In this document: positions 24,394 through 38,190 of the stretch, one piece after another
Layout: each line of letters starts with the position of its first letter
Position numbering within the stretch: position 1 is the first letter of the stretch
Source: Selaginella moellendorffii
Taxonomy: Eukaryota; Streptophyta; Lycopodiopsida; Selaginellales; Selaginellaceae
Length of the DNA: 64,000 bases
Direction of reading: 5' to 3'
Assembly (NCBI RefSeq): GCF_000143415.4
Contig: NW_003314290.1
Location: 549,470-613,469, forward strand
Program-made: the position numbers and the translations under genes
Notes under the pieces: generated by a model
The model's database searches: none
Seen by the model: the letters and a program-made list of their open reading frames with translations, nothing else
What the model was told of the DNA's origin: nothing

Positions 24394-24955
24394 CCTAAAA
24401 CCCTAGAGCCCCAAAAGGGGTTTTACATATCTTCTTGCATCACGACACTTGACTAACGGTTTGACTGTTGACGAACGCCTCAGCTCCAAGCTTTTGGTGG
24501 CTGCTGTGCTGCAGTGCCCCATCTCGATCGGACGAAAGTTGCTCTCCACGGCCGTGAGGACCTCGCGCTGGATTTCTTCCGGGAGATGGTAGCAGAGGAG
24601 TGACGAGCAAAAGATCAAGCCGTCCACGAGACCAGGCTCTGGTCGCCAGCCATGTCCTGGAAGAACTTCAAGTCGCGTCGCCGAGGCTCCCGGCCGCCTT
24701 GCGGTACATGATCCGAGCTTGGATCTGAGCTTTTCCATGGTCCAGCCGAGCTAGCCCAGGCTCGAGTAAGCGCTGACGAGATTGAGGAGCACCACCATGT
24801 CGAGCTTCGTCCAGTGGTATCTCTTCGAGAGGATGGAACCTCCAAACGTTTTCTACTGGACGCATCATGGTCGTGGACAATGGCCTCGTCCCCTGGCCTC
24901 TTCCGCATTTGCATACATTTGGACGAGATGGAGATCCTTGCCCAGGCTGCTGTCG
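24394..24955. other. Region between the 292-aa gene and ADH copy 3; unassigned
   Basis: The minus strand is open for stretches (LVDGLIFCSSLLCYHLPEEI, TKLDMVVLLNLVSAYSSLG). The second phrase resembles a PPR helix pair, but no chain of repeats is present. By position it replaces the PPR relic that precedes ADH copy 2. Confidence 0.3.
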
Positions 24956-25890
24956 ATGATTTCCTTTTTTTCTTTGCTTCTTCTCGATCTGGACAACATA
25001 TATCCTCGCATTTTCAGTCACGAAGCGGCTGGGTGAGTCTACTAGCTATTGTAAAGCTCTCGAGATTTCCTTTAACGTTTGACAGTCGGAAGTTTGTTCT
25101 GGAATCGCTGAGAGCATAGGCAAATATGTGAAGGGTGTTCAACAAGGAGATGACGCACTCACTCCCTTAGAGCAAAGACTGTGACTGCTGCAAATCCTGA
25201 AAGACCAACGTCTGGGATTGATCCGGAGAGAGGGGTGATGGTGAGCAACGGCAAGAGCAGATTTTCTCACACGATGGCGAGACCATCTACCATTTCCTGG
25301 GAACTTCCACGTCTAGCCATACACTGTTGTGGGTCAAGCTTGCATTTGTGTTGTAAATAAGGACGCTCCTCTTGAGAAGATTTGTCTCCTCGGTTGTGGT
25401 GTCACTACAGGTAACTTCTTGCTTGTCTTCCAGGGAGTGATTGGTTTTTGTCTTTCTCTTCCAGGTGTTGGTGCTCCCACAAAAGCCGCGAGAGTAGAAT
25501 TTTGGTCTCGGAACTATTGGATTTGCTGTAAGTGTTTTCAAGGCTTTTTTTATTCTTTTTTGTTTTGGTTTGTGGAGTTTCATATTGTCTGTGTAGGCTG
25601 CACAAGGTGCTAACATTGCTGCGAAAAATTGCCATCGATAAATCCTTCAACGCTGGAAGAAGGTATGCATCAACGTTTTTCTTCACCTTGCTATCTAGGA
25701 AAGGACGGATGCGATCAATCCAAAAGACCGTGGCAAGCGAGTGCAAGAGGTAAACTGCGTCCGACCTCTATGTCCTCGCTACATAACACTTACGATATCT
25801 TCAAAACTTCGGGTGATTCGAACAGGGGAGGCCTTCTACACGATCGAGTGCGTTATCTCATTCCCGATGCTGTGGAGAGCTCATGAGGTG
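24956..25890 (+). pseudogene. Alcohol dehydrogenase-like relic (copy 3)
   Basis: Nearly identical to copy 2 (20,200-21,130), including its private changes such as GAGCAAAGACTGTGACTGCTGC and the lost first exons. It is therefore a duplicate of copy 2, not an independent copy of the parent at 28,342. It keeps CVVNKDAPLEKICLL, absent in copy 2 through a small deletion. Confidence 0.8.
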
Positions 25891-26500
25891 AATTTACAGA
25901 GATCCTTGCCCAGGCCGCTGTTGATGATCTAGGTGTGGATTCTCCAGCCTTCGGTGATGATGTACGTAAAATCTTGAACACATGAACAAAGAATTATTGT
26001 TTCATATCGCTGTACCGTGAAACAAAGACTCTCATACACAAGCGAGCTTGTTGCGGTACACATGGAAGCAGCAGCTCCTCAGACGTAGGATTCTCTAAGG
26101 TAAGAAACATAGATATGTGGATAAATACGAACCAAATGTGTACCATGAATCATTTTGCGATGGCAACAGAATCTAGAAGCTGACGATGTCCGTGTCGAGG
26201 CCTGTGTCCTTAAGAAAGAGTGCAAGTCCTGAGCTGCGAAGACTGAACAACAAACAGAGTTAGTATATAAAAAACAAATGTAAATTGCATGCTATGGTAC
26301 CTTGATCAGGATGCAGTGATTACGATAATCCTCTTGACCGAGTTAGTGAAGGAAGAAAAGTTTCATGTCCATTTACCTGTCCATTCTTGGGGCCATCGCG
26401 ACTAACAACTGGAAATCTCTATAGCTAATAGAGGGATCCTTAGCCAGGCCTTTGATGGGAAACTGTTACAAAACTCGTAAACCCTAGCCTCGGGTTTAAG
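25891..26500. other. Duplicated non-coding segment upstream of a 292-aa family copy
   Basis: Matches 19,171-19,500. The last 100 bp would be the promoter of the copy at 26,502, but no element is recognised. Confidence 0.4.
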
Positions 26501-26501
26501 G

Positions 26502-27372
26502 ATGCCGCGATCATTTGAAGCCGTGTTTGCGCGCGCGCTCGAGGCAGTCAAAGCGGAGCACGATGACGACCTCGACTGGCAGGCATGGAACGAGCGTGAA
26601 GAGTGCGTCGTGGGTAAGGGCTGGAGCATAGCCAAGCTCTATCGCTACCTCGAGATATGGAAGCTAGGGGTGTCGTGTGTCATGCGTCCCGGCGGCAAGG
26701 TCATCACCGTGGAGCGTCAACATGAATCGTTCGTCGCCGGCTACGTCAAGGATAGGATGAAGCCCGTGAGGGAGTCCATGGGGCGCAAGACGTGGGCGAC
26801 ACTCTACGTTCCATTTGCCCAAGGGAAGCATCAAGCTCCTCACCATGAAAGCGTACCATGCCGCTCTCAACCAGCTCGAGCCCTCCAATAGGAAGTGCTT
26901 CGTCAATCGCCCATGCCCGCGATTCATCCTCGACGTTGGACAGTGCCAGACGCTGCCCGAGCTCCTCTCCTACAAGGACGCCTACTTCCATAGCCCCGAC
27001 TCCAAGGTCCAGATCTTCCTGGCCCTCAAGTGCTACTTGAAGACGCGGATGAGGCAGATGGTGGCGGTGATGTTCGAGCGAGGCCACTGTGCGAGTATCA
27101 CTGCGAGAGCCATCTCGTTTGGGGAGGAGGCGCTTCATCCCGTGACTGTGGCGTGGCTGGAGGAGCAGGGGATTCCATTGACTGGAGTGGGGCATGGCGG
27201 AGTGGAATGCGATCGACCGGGCATTCCGTGCTACGAGATGAGGGTGGCAGTGACGATGTCGACGCCGTTCAAAAGGAGTGTGGCGACCATGTTATACTTG
27301 ATCTCTACTGCATCAAGACAGAGTTCCAGGATAGCGCTGGCTATAGAGCTTCTTTAGAAAGTTCGTGTAGAG
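26502..27372 (+). pseudogene. Frameshifted copy of the 292-aa unknown family
   Basis: Starts MPRSFEAVFARALEAVKAEH and follows the intact member closely. The frame shifts near 26,820 (after WATLYVPFAQ, resuming with GSIKLLTMKAYH) and again near 27,240 (before GGSDDVDAVQKECGDH). The core RPCPRFILDVGQCQTLPELL and ALKCYLK is unchanged, so the breaks are recent, or the copy uses splicing I cannot see. Confidence 0.7.
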
Positions 27373-27540
27373 ATTAAGTATTTAGATTGTCCAAAATATG
27401 CTTAGCAAATAAAAAATTATAAATGATAAATATGAAATTATATGTAGAAATCTAATATATGGACAAATACCTTTAAGGTGATCGACGATTGTGTTGTTAG
27501 TTCTTTTTAGTTTCCAAACTAAATTGTCGAACCAAACTAG

Positions 27541-28163
27541 ATGCCGCGATCTTTTGAAGCGGTGTTTGCGCTCGCGCTCGAGGCAGTGGGGCGCAAGGCG
27601 GAGTGGAACAACCGCGAGGAGTGCACCGTGGGTAAGCGCTGGACCGTCGGCAAGCTCAACCGCTACCTCGAGATGGAAGCTAGGGGTGTCGTGCATGCGT
27701 CCCGCGGGCAAGGTCATCTCTGTGGAGCGGAATCGTTCGTCGCCGGCTACGTGAGGGATAGATTTATGTCCAGGAGGGATGGGATGGAGCCTCTGCGGCG
27801 CAGGACGTGGGGACTACTCTACATTCCATTTGCCCATCTCGCCAAGCTCCTCGCCATGGAAGCCTTCCATGCCGATCTCTACCAGCTCGAGCCCGATGAG
27901 GGGAAGTACCTGACGAATCGCCCATGCTCGCGCTTCATCCTCGACATCGGCCAGTGCCGACGCTACCCGAGCTCCTCTCCTACACGGACCCCTACTTCCA
28001 GAGCCCCGGCTCCAAGGTCCCGATCTTCCTGGTGATCAAGTTGTACGTGAAGACGCAGCTGAGGCAGATGGTGGTGATGTTTTACGAGCGAGATGGCGAT
28101 TCTAGAGCCTCGTTTGGGGAGGAAGCGCTCCATCCCGTGACTGTGGCGTGGGAAGAACAATAG
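27541..28163 (+). pseudogene. Shortened, frameshifted copy of the 292-aa unknown family
   Basis: Begins MPRSFEAVFALALEAVGRK, lacks the acidic HDDDLDW segment, shifts frame near 27,680 and 27,960, and stops at HPVTVAWEEQ, losing the last 70 or so residues. The core changes to RPCSRFILDIGQC, keeping the Asp, and the later lysine strand becomes VIKLYVK. Confidence 0.7.
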
Positions 28164-28341
28164 TGTTAATTGTGTGAGGCAAGGGTTTTAAACGTATAAT
28201 TAATCATAGATAGGCCAAGTGTTACTTAATTAAATGAGGCAACGTGTCAATGTGCATGGTCTGTTAAATGGGCAGTGGTGGTGTCGTGGTGGGTCTATCA
28301 AAAAAGTTCTTCGTTCTGTTCATTCGAAATACAAGCACGCC

Positions 28342-30022
<1,681 letters not shown>

Positions 30023-30264
30023 AAAATCTTTGTATAGACATTGACATTGCGATTTTAATAATTCGTGGTTTAATAGCACGTTTAACATTCGGTGTTGTGT
30101 CATACGTGGCAAAACCCAAAACCCTTTGCCCTTAATTGGGATATCTAGTCTCTCTGCGCTAGGCCGCCCCACCGCAGCGCCCACGCCCAAGGTACGCTCG
30201 ACGCCATTCGCTTTTGCTAGCTCCAATTTGCTCCTTCTTTCCAAGCCAGGATCTCGCAGTTGCC

Positions 30265-30632
30265 ATGGCGTCGCGGCTCCGATCCATCGCTAGGGCTCTT
30301 GGAATGTAGCGTCGGGGAAGACTCGTCTATCTTGGAAGAGGGTTTGGCGGCGAATCCCGCAGCAATGTGGCAGCAGCAGCAGCAACAGCAATCCGAGTGG
30401 AGGAATGCGAATCATCCATTCTGGCAGCAGTACCAGCGGCAGCAGCAGTACCAGCAGCAGCAGCAGCAGCAGTGGAGGAATCAAAACCAGACGATTTTCC
30501 TCGCGAGTTTCCACAGGCGCCACTAAACATATTGGCGATATATTGGCGATGGAACGCGCAGGACTTCTCAAGGGCCTGGAACTGGAGCAAGGCGGCCTTT
30601 TCGTGGAACCAAAGAGACAATAGGAATTGGTA
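30265..30632 (+). other. Possible small gene with a CAG-rich exon; frame uncertain
   Basis: MASRLRSIARALG at 30,265 looks like a mitochondrial presequence. A possible intron follows (GTAGCG...CCCGCAG, 30,305-30,360), and then a CAG-repeat exon open in all three frames, so repeat slippage hides the real frame. One frame gives TRRFSSRVSTG then KHIGDILAMERAGLLKGLEL, another ends SWNQRDNRNW. No family recognised. Confidence 0.35.
30367..30474 (+). repeat. Interrupted CAG trinucleotide repeat
   Basis: Three runs of CAG (the longest about seven units near 30,453-30,473) separated by TACCAG and other variants. It would give Gln-, Ala- or Ser-rich protein depending on frame. Confidence 0.8.
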
Positions 30633-30689
30633 AGGTGGGAGGTTTGTGAGGCAGGATGATATTCAGACGCCATAGTTGCAGCTAGACGT

Positions 30690-32720
30690 GCAAACGTTCC
30701 CACGTGTTAACGTTTAAACGCTGTTTAAAACGTTTCTTTTCAGGACAATCCAACGTTTACATGTTAAAGCCTAAAATGATTAAGAAAACACTAATATTTA
30801 CTAAAGTTTGATAATAAAACCTAACCAAATAACATACTAAAACAAATGAAAGAAGAAGCTGTTTTAGTTGTCTTCCAATTCTGAATCATCTTCCATTCCT
30901 TCATCGATGCTAAACTCCTTAGCAGCCTGATTTAGTTCCTCAAAAGCTTCTTGTAGATCCAAAATCCTCTTCCAATGAGGCTCCAACTCCTGTTTATATC
31001 AATCTCTAGCATCCTCATCTGTGCATCTAGCTGCAAGTCCAGATCACCTCCGCTATAAACATGCATGTACTCCAGCCAGTTCCCGCGTGCCTCATTGTCC
31101 AGCTTGTCGTTCTCCGGGTAGAAACAGAGGATGAAGAGCAAAAGCAGCTCCATGATTTAGTTGTGCATTTGATACCACCCTGCCTCCTTCAGACCGTGTG
31201 ATTCAAGTAGGAAATCCTTAATTTGTCCCACTTCCTCATGTGCATAAATTTTGTTTCGAGCTCCCTCATCCATCTTCTCAATCAGCTGATCAACAGCTTC
31301 AAAGATGAGGCTTGAAGTCGCCCCCTCCCAATCAGCGAGCTGAAGAACTCAAAGTAAAGGTCTGAGCAAAATTAACAAATTCTCGCACCGCTCCCAGAAC
31401 GAGTCATCGAGAACATGAGATCGCAGCTCCAGGCCCTCCGGCTTCTTAGACCAGTCAAGTTGCTCCCATTCTTGGCTCACCACCATTCTTCGAAGCCCAG
31501 AGAGATTCGTGATCTCCAGAAGCTGAGACATCATGAGAAAAATATAAGCAAACCTCGTGGTCACAAGCTTTATCAGATCCCGTTTGCAGAAAGTTCTATA
31601 AAGAGCTAGAACCTGTGGCTTTGAGGTGATGAAGGTAACTGTCTTTGCACAGCCATCGACGAAAGACTGCACCTAAGATAGAGCTCCAATATCTTTGAAC
31701 AGCAAGTCCATAACGTGGCAAACGCAACGAACGTGTACAATCTGTGGAAACTCCTGCTGCAAAAGCCCCCCCATGACCACGCAGTTGCTTGCATTGTCTG
31801 TCACCACCTGCACAACGTTTTCCGTGCCAACCTTGGCAATCACTTGTTTCAGCTGCTCAAACAACCATGCTCCGGTTTTCTTTGCGTTCTTGCTGTCCAC
31901 AACCTTTAGGAAAATTGAGCCTCTCATAGAACTGACCATGAAGTTGATAAGAGACCGCTTCTTGATATCAGACCAGCCATCCGTGACAATGGTACAACCA
32001 TATGTCCTCCAACTTAGCCGCACATCTTCAAGCCGCTTCTGAATGTTGTTGTAAATTCGTTGTAACTCAGTTGTTCACAACTTCTATATCCCATGAGGTT
32101 GTCAATCGCTAGACACCCCACTTTTGCAGCAACTTTCAGCATTCTCTTCAAGTTGTCTCTTCAGATTGTGTTGAAGGAGATGTTCTCGGCAAAGAAGAAC
32201 TCTGCAACAGCATCATCCAATGCCTCAGCCGAAGCAGTATCAAAAAATGTCACCAAATTTCCATCCGAGGATCTATGTTTCACTGCTCTGCTTGTCCCAG
32301 CACTGGACCAGTTCTCCATGCTTGCCACCATAGATTCTGCTGGCCCCCTTGAACCCTGTGCGGTTTGCTGCTCGGAATCGGAAAAACTGCTGCGAGCCTT
32401 TTTAAGAACTTCATAAGGGATCTCCCTCATTGCCTTGCACGTTTTCACACCTCTTGCCCGAACTCCAGCGAGATGTGCTCGCACTCGGTCTGCTCCCCCA
32501 GTGTGAATCTCATGACAATACTTAAATGTCCAGTGCCACTCTGCTCGTATCACATGCTTCCAGCTCCAGCATTCGCAGCGTCCTCCAATTCCTCTGAAGA
32601 AACCCTAAAGAAACCTTTGTCTCTTTTTGCAAATAGTGCAAACGCGTTGGGAGTTTAGAACAGCGTATTTGAACGCATTTAAAACGTTACGTTTTTTAAG
32701 TTTCACACGTTTTCCGGCAT
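30690..32720 (-). mobile_element. hAT-type DNA transposon relic
   Basis: Encloses the transposase remains at 30,930-32,560. Both edges carry ACGTTT-rich sequence in opposite orientation (about 30,690-30,770 and 32,640-32,720), with TAGACGTGCAAACG on the left and TAGATGCCGG on the right strand, which recall degenerate terminal inverted repeats. I could not find a convincing 8-bp target-site duplication, so the limits are approximate. Confidence 0.55.
30930..32560 (-). pseudogene. hAT transposase pseudogene (BED finger, DUF659, C-terminal part)
   Basis: From high to low coordinates: a BED-like segment (WHWTFKYCHEIHTGG, RVRAHLAG), then the DUF659-type catalytic part (GCTIVTDGWSDIKKRSLINF, VVQVVTDNASNCVVMGGLL, PQIVHVRCVCHVMDLLFKDI). 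Next come LLEITNLSGLRRMVVSQEW and a C-terminal stretch with CFYPENDKLDNEARGNWLEY. The first acidic residue (TDGWSD) and the second (TDNASN) are present, but several stops (for example after FFFAENISFNTI) interrupt the frame, so the protein is not made in full. Confidence 0.8.
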
Positions 32721-32836
32721 CTATGCTTGACGCTGGCTCCATTCTAAAGCTCAACCAAGCACCTTTCAAGGTAATTCTTTCGTTGTTCTTTCTCTCCCTT
32801 TCTTTTCTCATTTTTTTGGATCTTTTTCCTTCCAGA

Positions 32837-33224
32837 AAGGTTCATGTTTCTCTTGTACAACATTCTAGCTGCCGACAATGCTCGGGAGCATTATCTTGAG
32901 CTCTACTATCACATCCCAATGCGCTATGTGAAATGGGACTGGAGAAAAGTGCGCTTGGTGCAAGAAATCGAGTACTGGTCACCAGACATTCTTTGTTTAC
33001 AGGTACTGTTAAAAGAACTTTGTTTTGTTTTTTTGCTTGTAGCATGTTTATACTGATGATATTTTCAGGAGGTCGATTGCTTTGCAGATTTGCAAGGCGA
33101 GCTAGTGAAGAGAGGATATGCCAGGATGTTCAAGGTATGTTCCCTCTTCTTTTGTACTGAAACCATCAGTGTCGAATTGGCACTGCCACTGGATGGGTGT
33201 GCAATCTTTTGGAGAGAGAAAAGG
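32837..33224 (+). pseudogene. Truncated CCR4-like deadenylase (endonuclease/exonuclease/phosphatase) fragment
   Basis: Exons read LLYNILAADNAREHYLELYY, HIPMRYVKWDWRKVRLVQEI, EYWSPDILCLQ, then EVDCFADLQGELVKRGYARM and PLDGCAIFWREKR. These equal the N-terminal half of the nuclease domain of plant carbon catabolite repressor 4 homologues, with the metal-binding Asn (YNIL) and Glu (LQEVD) kept. Introns are normal GT-AG. The first exons and the whole catalytic second half are missing: the hAT relic lies on the left and AT-rich DNA plus the gypsy element on the right. Confidence 0.8.
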
Positions 33225-33571
33225 TTTGCAATTTTGCATTTTTTTTTGTTGTATTCCAAGTGTGTGAGTGTTGAGTTATATTTTGTTAAAGATGGATTTA
33301 TGAAAGATCATTTAGTAATCATTTGTAGAGCATAACTTTATTGTGATTGGATTTTAAATTGATGCAGACATATTCTTCATTAAGAAACTTTTTATAAAGT
33401 TAGTATAGTTTATCATTAAATCACTTTTTAATGAAAAGTTAAAATTTAATTTCTAATAAACAATCTTGTCTAGAATATAACTACTTCAAATTTGACACTC
33501 AATTCATTAGAATGTTAATATATAATTGCTAACTAATAAATGCACAAATATTAATAATACAAAGTTATAGG
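33225..33571. other. AT-rich flank of the gypsy insertion
   Basis: Non-coding and poor in GC. It was probably continuous with 55,635-56,280 before the gypsy element inserted; TAGG ends this side and starts the other. Confidence 0.5.
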
Positions 33572-33747
33572 TGTGAGTGCATAGAATATGGAAAGGGAAT
33601 ACAAAAAATGTATATATCAATTAGCCCAAAAACCCTAGTTTATATATAAGAGTGAGTGGTTCATATTGAAATTAATCCGACAACTACCAAAATCCCACTA
33701 TGCTAAAATTAGTATATGGCATTGTAGTTATACACTTGGACCTCACA
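33572..33747 (-). repeat. 3' LTR of the gypsy element
   Basis: 176 bp; shares ACTACCAAAATCCCACTA and ACTTGGACCTCACA with the LTR at 55,457-55,630, with scattered transitions. Confidence 0.85.
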
Positions 33748-33819
33748 TCATCCCCTTCTCTTAGAATAATGGAAGACTATTAGAGTTCTCTTGTAGATAG
33801 GCCAAGATCTAAAGGAATG

Positions 33820-36800
33820 TTAGGAGGAGGCATTGGTGGATTTAGGTGGTACCAATTGTTTCTGATCCTTTTGTATGAAGTGTTTTAATGGTTGCAAATG
33901 CACAATTTCTGAAGGATCGGCTTGCTGGACATCATGCCGAACCTCATAAACTTGTGGTCCAACTTGCCACAATATATGATACGGTCCTTTCCATTGAGCA
34001 AGGAGCCGCTTACATAAACCACGTACTGTAAGATGGGAAAAACAGACTAACACCAAGTCATCCACTTTGTACTCCACAGGTGGACGATGATAGCAGTTGT
34101 AGTGCCATTATTGCCCCACTTGTACATAGCCTAAGTGTTTCGTAGACTTTGCTCTGACAAGTGGAAGAATGCTCATCAAATACTAATCCCATGACCTAGC
34201 ATTAGCAGCTTGTGGCAATTTCAAAGGTAAACCTAGCTCTGCTAGTAATATTAGATCATGACTATATAGGAGTTTATATGGTGAAACACCAATAGAACTT
34301 TGCACCCCTGTGACATATGCATACCGAAGAGACGGCAAATAACCATCCCAATCTAAATGCTAAAAGTTCACGTACTTTGCGATCATTTATTTGAATGTCC
34401 GAATGAGTTATTCCACTAAACCGTCTGACTGTGGATGATAAACACTTGTGAAAGTGTGGCATATCCCCAATCGAGACGTCAAAATATAAAATGCTTCAGC
34501 CATAAATGCGGGACCATTATCTAAAAGAATCTGCTCCGGACAAGAATGCTAGAACACCACTCGATTGAGGAGGAAGTATCCAATAGTAGTTGTAGAGGCA
34601 CTAGTAAGAGCACCGACTTCCACCCAACAAGTCAAATAGTTAGAAGCAATAATAACATATTCATTGCCGGCAGTCGATTGTGGAAAAGGTCCTATAAAAT
34701 CAAATACCACTAACTTAAACAGATGGGAAACTGCAATTGACTTTAATTGTCCTTTCACAACACGAGAGGGAGTATTACAAGTTTGGCACCAAATGCAACT
34801 ACGCACAAACCAGATAATATCATGTCACATCTCCAGCTAATAAAAAGACTTGCATAGCTTCTCGGTCACACAATGATGTCCTATATGCCCGCTTAGAATA
34901 GGAGAATCATGGTAGGCATAGAGAAACTATGGAATAAAGACAAAAGGCACCATTAGCTATAAATGATCATCAGGATCCATCCCCACAAAATAAAGAAGGC
35001 TATCTTCAAGGTGATATTGAGGATATAAATACCAGAATGGCAAGTCATCAACAAGTGATATAAGATTCTCAAACCCATCTCAAAGCTTTCAAATCCATGG
35101 CTCAATTTTTTGAACTTCGCGGACCTCATTAAGAGAAGGTAGATCTTGCTCTACACCTTGTGGACACTGAACATCAAGTACAACAATTGCCGATAGCACA
35201 GAATCCTCGTCTAGAAAATCCACAAATGCTAGAACAATAGGCTCGTCAGAAACATGAGAAGAGAGTGGAGAAGGAAGAGAAGCTCAAGAAAGGGCATTAG
35301 CATTAGCCATAAAACTCTTTAGGCAATAAACAACATCAAAATTATATATCTGAAGCTTCAAAGCCCATCGAGTAATACAATTAACTAAGTTCTTTCGCTT
35401 CAATAATGAAGTGTAGCACATGTGATCATGGGATGAGATTTAGATATATTGTCACTATGGATCTTTGGAACCTTGGGGGATAAATAGGGATAAAATAGCC
35501 ACTAAGGGCTTTCTCTCATAAAATAATTGCCCTTTTTCTAGTTGGCTTAAGAGGAGAAAGATAAGGTGCGCTATAGTTGGTATTAGAGCAAATGGCATGG
35601 GTTCGATTCCCATTGATTAGTGGCTACTTAAAATATATTATACCCTTGAGCAAGGTATATTCCTACCCCTAAATTTAAAATCATACATATTGGCATCCAT
35701 GCGTATGTCCTTCCTCTTGTGTGGAGTATTCACGGACGAAGGTATCGTGGGACTGCGGTATGGATGGATGACTAATTGCCTCACATGGAATAACTGGTCT
35801 ACACAATGGAAGGATTGGTAAATTCAGTGCGGAAATGGAGGTGTTGGTTCCCTTAGCTCAGTAGGGGTTGTTAGTCGATAGTCAATGAAGACATTGACAT
35901 CTCTAAAGGGGGGGTGAGTGTAGCGCATATGATCATGGGATGAGATTTAGATATACTGTCACCGTGGATCTTTGGAACCTTGGGGGATAAATGGGGATAA
36001 AATAGCCACTAAGGGCTCTCTCACAAACAATTGCCCCTTTTCCAGTTGGCTTAAGAGGAGAGAGATAAGGTGCGCTACATGAAGTAATAACAATATGATC
36101 ACCTTTTAGTAATGTTTGAGAACCATGTAGATATGCATGAAGTTTCTTGAAACCCCAAATTGCTGCTAAACACTCCTTCTTTGTCATGGAGTAGTTCACC
36201 TCCGCCTAATTGTAATATACAGCTTATATACGCAATAGGATGGCACTAACCAAACACACTTAGGCTTTTTTGCATCAAAAGACTTCCAAGACTAATATGA
36301 AAAGCATTTATGTGCAAAATGAAAGGTCGAGTGTAGTCAGGATATGCCAAAACTGGAGGAGTCATCAATAGCTCTTTGAGATCGATGAATGCCTGCTCAC
36401 AATCTGGAGACCAGATGAAAGATGACGTTGATGACTTCAATAACGCTCGCAATAGTGCAATGCAATCAGAAAGATGATCCACAAAATGACCGAGATATTG
36501 CACCTTACCCAAGAAGTGCTGCATATCATTTACACACTTCAAAGTAGGGAACTTTACAATAGCTATAAGTTTATCAAGATCAATTTGTAAACCCTTGTCT
36601 TTGGACCCAAACATGCATTTCGACTACTTCAGCTTTAAACCAATGTCATGTAACTAATCCAACACTTTACAAACATCATGGATGTGCTCCTCCCACATCC
36701 CCTCCAAGTGGATCAAGACATCATCAATGAAGTCAGCAGTCACCTTTGGCATATCACAAAGAATCTCGTCTATCATCCACTAAAAAGTTGCTGAAGCATT

Positions 36801-38190
36801 GTTCAAACCAAACGGCATCATTAAGAACTCATACAAACCAAATAGTGTATAAAAAGTAATCTTAGGAATATTTTCTTTAGTTATCAGTATTTGCCAGTAC
36901 CCATAAGCAAGATCTAGCTTGGTGAACCAATGACTTCGCCCTAGACGATCCAAGAGATCAGCAATGTGAGGAAGAGGGTACACATTTGGAATTGTCACTT
37001 TGTTAATGGACAATAGTTGATGTTGAAACGAATACTCCCATCAGGTAAATGAGGTTCACATGCCCAAGGACTTCATGACTTTTGAATAACACCCTTCTCT
37101 AACATCTCTTTGACATTTGCATGTAAAATCTTGATCTCTTTGGGTGACCGACGATGAACAGGAACCTTGATTTTTTGAGCATCCCCGGTTGAAATCGGAT
37201 GACGTGTGGCAATCTTGGCCCCAGACGATAGGTCAAATTCAAAGAGATCGGAATATTTCTTCATGAATCGGTCAACCGCTACAACACAAAGACTATTGAA
37301 GGGATCAAAAAAGGGAAAAGCGGAACATGACTGAAACATAGGAGGAAGTAGTGGAGGGACAAAAGTAATGGAAGCAGAGGTAAAAGCAGAGGGACAAAGA
37401 GGTACGAAAGTGAGAGGAATGGATGAAATATAAGGAAGTATGAGGCAAAAGGGAGAGGCCTCAAAGTCACACTTGGCATGTTGTGCTGCAACCAACCCAT
37501 AGCAAGGATGAGGTCAAAAGCTTAACTCGGCACCACCTACGATGACTGCAACCCAAGCTCGAGATCACCCACATACACAACTAAGTCCGCCTCACTTTGT
37601 GCACATGCATGTATACGACTGTTGACATAAAGAATGAAAACTAGCTCCGCTGCACGACACAAGTGTAGACAGCAACATGTGGCAACAGGTCGAGCACTAG
37701 AAGATAAACTTGAACCTATATCAACCAACATAGAGAGAATAATAGGAGACCACTTGTTATAAAAATAAGTTTAGAAAGTAAACATTGGATGAACTGGTGC
37801 CGAGTGAACCCCTTGATAATACTCCTGAAAGAAAGATGGAGAGGTCATTAAATTATTTGCACAAGGTCCCTTAGTTACTCACATGACTCTTCGTTTCCCG
37901 GATGCATCTTGGTATCCAGACCTTCTACTGCAATAACACCAACAGAATGTTCTTGACGCCAAGGTCTCCACCTAGGAAATGGTGGCCACCAATTTGGAAA
38001 ATGCCAATAACACTAATAAGTGTGACCAACTTCATTATATGCCCAACAACGAACATCACAGCCATGACCACGTCCTCACCCTTGTCCTTAGACTCAAGCA
38101 ATAGCAGCATCAACCTTCATTGAAATAGGACCATCACCCATAGAAAGTGGAGTTGAAGAATGTCCAGCAAGAAGTGGAAGAGGTGACGTT
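33820..38190 (-). pseudogene. Gypsy gag-end/pol remains: zinc knuckle, protease, RT, RNase H, integrase
   Basis: Domains from high to low coordinates. A zinc knuckle near 38,060 (RCWAYNEVGHTY with a stop before its last Cys). A protease near 37,730 (MLVDIGSS). RT from 37,110 (LDLAYGYWQILI, MPFGLNNASATF, and FIDD for the YxDD box near 36,735). RNase H near 36,190 (SMTKKECLAAIWGFKKLHAY), interrupted by the TRIM. The integrase finger and core at 34,810-34,560 (CIWCQTCNTPSR, VVFDFIGPFPQS), and the integrase C-terminus at 34,075 (DLVLVCFSHLTVRGLCKRLL, QWKGPYHIL). Several stops show it is dead. Domain order (integrase after RNase H) fixes it as Ty3/gypsy. Confidence 0.85.
35412..36079 (+). mobile_element. 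TRIM (terminal-repeat retrotransposon in miniature) inserted in gypsy pol
   Basis: 668 bp with direct terminal repeats at 35,412-35,574 and 35,919-36,079 (TGTAGC(A/G)CAT...GGTGCGCTA). TGGTATTAGAGC, at 35,577-35,588, is a primer-binding site for initiator tRNA-Met. A purine tract (AAAGGGGGGGTGAG) ends at the second repeat. TGAAG flanks both ends (35,407-35,411 and 36,080-36,084). With one TGAAG and the element removed, the gypsy RNase H frame reads through (GDHIVITS then LLKRKNLVN). It encodes nothing. Confidence 0.9.
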
